NCBI RefSeq assembly: GCF_000425885.1
Contig: NZ_AUEH01000024.1
Location: forward strand, 1-41,525
Source of the DNA: Schleiferilactobacillus harbinensis DSM 16991
GTDB taxonomy: Bacteria > Bacillota > Bacilli > Lactobacillales > Lactobacillaceae
Length of the DNA stretch: 41,525 bases
Direction of reading: 5' to 3'
A model generated the notes under the pieces. That model saw only the letters and a program-made list of their open reading frames with translations. It made no database searches and was not told where the DNA came from. A program made the translations under genes and the position numbers. Every line of letters starts with the position of its first letter. Positions within the stretch are counted from its first letter, which is position 1. This document shows positions 41,483 to 41,525 of the stretch, one piece after another.

Positions 41483-41525
41483 CATCTATATCATTTGCGG
41501 AAAAACGGACCTGCGCAAAGGAATC
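41457..41525 (+). CDS. IS66-family TnpB, N-terminal fragment (runs off the edge)
   Basis: ATG 41457 opens a frame of 23 codons to the window end in a different phase from the preceding gene. The translation starts MFPNIQELNIYIICGKTDLR then KGI, matching the YLVCGYTDMRKGI-type start of IS66 TnpB. The overlap with the TnpA-like gene is typical of these elements. Confidence 0.8.
   Translation, partial: MFPNIQELNIYIICGKTDLRKGI

Larger units (their letters stand above)
41186..41525 (+). mobile_element. IS66-like insertion sequence, left end (partial)
   Basis: GTAAGCGG at 41204 is the typical start of IS66-family terminal repeats; a second similar block begins at 41186. Inside are a TnpA-like and a TnpB-like reading frame in the family order. 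The element continues past the window end, so the other terminus and the target duplication are not visible. Confidence 0.75.

Overview
The window reads as a chromosomal segment of a GC-rich member of the Lactobacillaceae. The housekeeping order metG-tatD-rnmV-rsmA-veg-ispE-purR-glmU-prs and the order rpoE-pyrG-murA-rpmE2-(unknown)-ddl-murF-cshA-acpS-alr-mazEF are typical of low-GC-phylum lactobacilli. Strong codon bias to G/C suggests a Lacticaseibacillus or Schleiferilactobacillus type organism; the genus is inference. Both edges lie inside transposase genes (IS4-like at the left, IS66-like at the right), as expected of an assembly contig that ends in multicopy IS elements.

Layout. 1-1.6 kb: IS end next to an N-terminally truncated surface protein with two SLAP-like domains. 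1.6-6.3 kb: a beta-glucoside operon (BglG-type antiterminator, EIIBCA PTS permease, 6-phospho-beta-glucosidase) with a consensus promoter, a perfect cre site and two RAT/terminator switches. 6.4-7.5 kb: an orphan MsmK-type sugar ABC ATPase (minus strand) with two cre-like sites. 7.5-7.86 kb: non-coding, holding a very long hairpin and short repeats. 7.86-9.2 kb: NUDIX and DUF72 proteins. 9.4-15.5 kb: metG, tatD, rnmV, rsmA, veg, ispE and an ArsR-type regulator. 15.5-17.1 kb: a multicopper oxidase on the minus strand. 17.2-20.9 kb: purR, a structured repeat, glmU, prs. 21.0-26.2 kb: mscL, then a MoxR / DUF58 / transglutaminase / NUDIX cluster whose DUF58 gene carries an in-frame stop. 26.2-29 kb: HAD phosphatase, HD phosphohydrolase, DUF1934. 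29-33.3 kb: rpoE, pyrG (with a CTP-type attenuator), murA, rpmE2. 33.4-35.6 kb: second copy of the structured repeat, an unknown gene, ddl. 35.6-41.1 kb: murF, cshA, acpS, alr, mazEF. 41.2 kb to the end: IS66-type element.

Functional themes. Cell-wall precursor supply recurs (glmU, murA, ddl, murF, alr). Active-site residues visible in the sequence suggest intrinsic drug tolerance: MurA has Asp where Cys is usual (fosfomycin), and Ddl has Phe at the position that favours D-Ala-D-Lac (vancomycin). Carbon control is visible at bgl and msmK.

The least explained signal is a roughly 195-213-bp multi-stem element present twice, in opposite orientation (18187-18381 and 33416-33628). Its stems show compensatory base changes, and one hairpin is completely different in sequence in the two copies yet fully paired in both. 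It may be a structured RNA or a non-autonomous mobile element.
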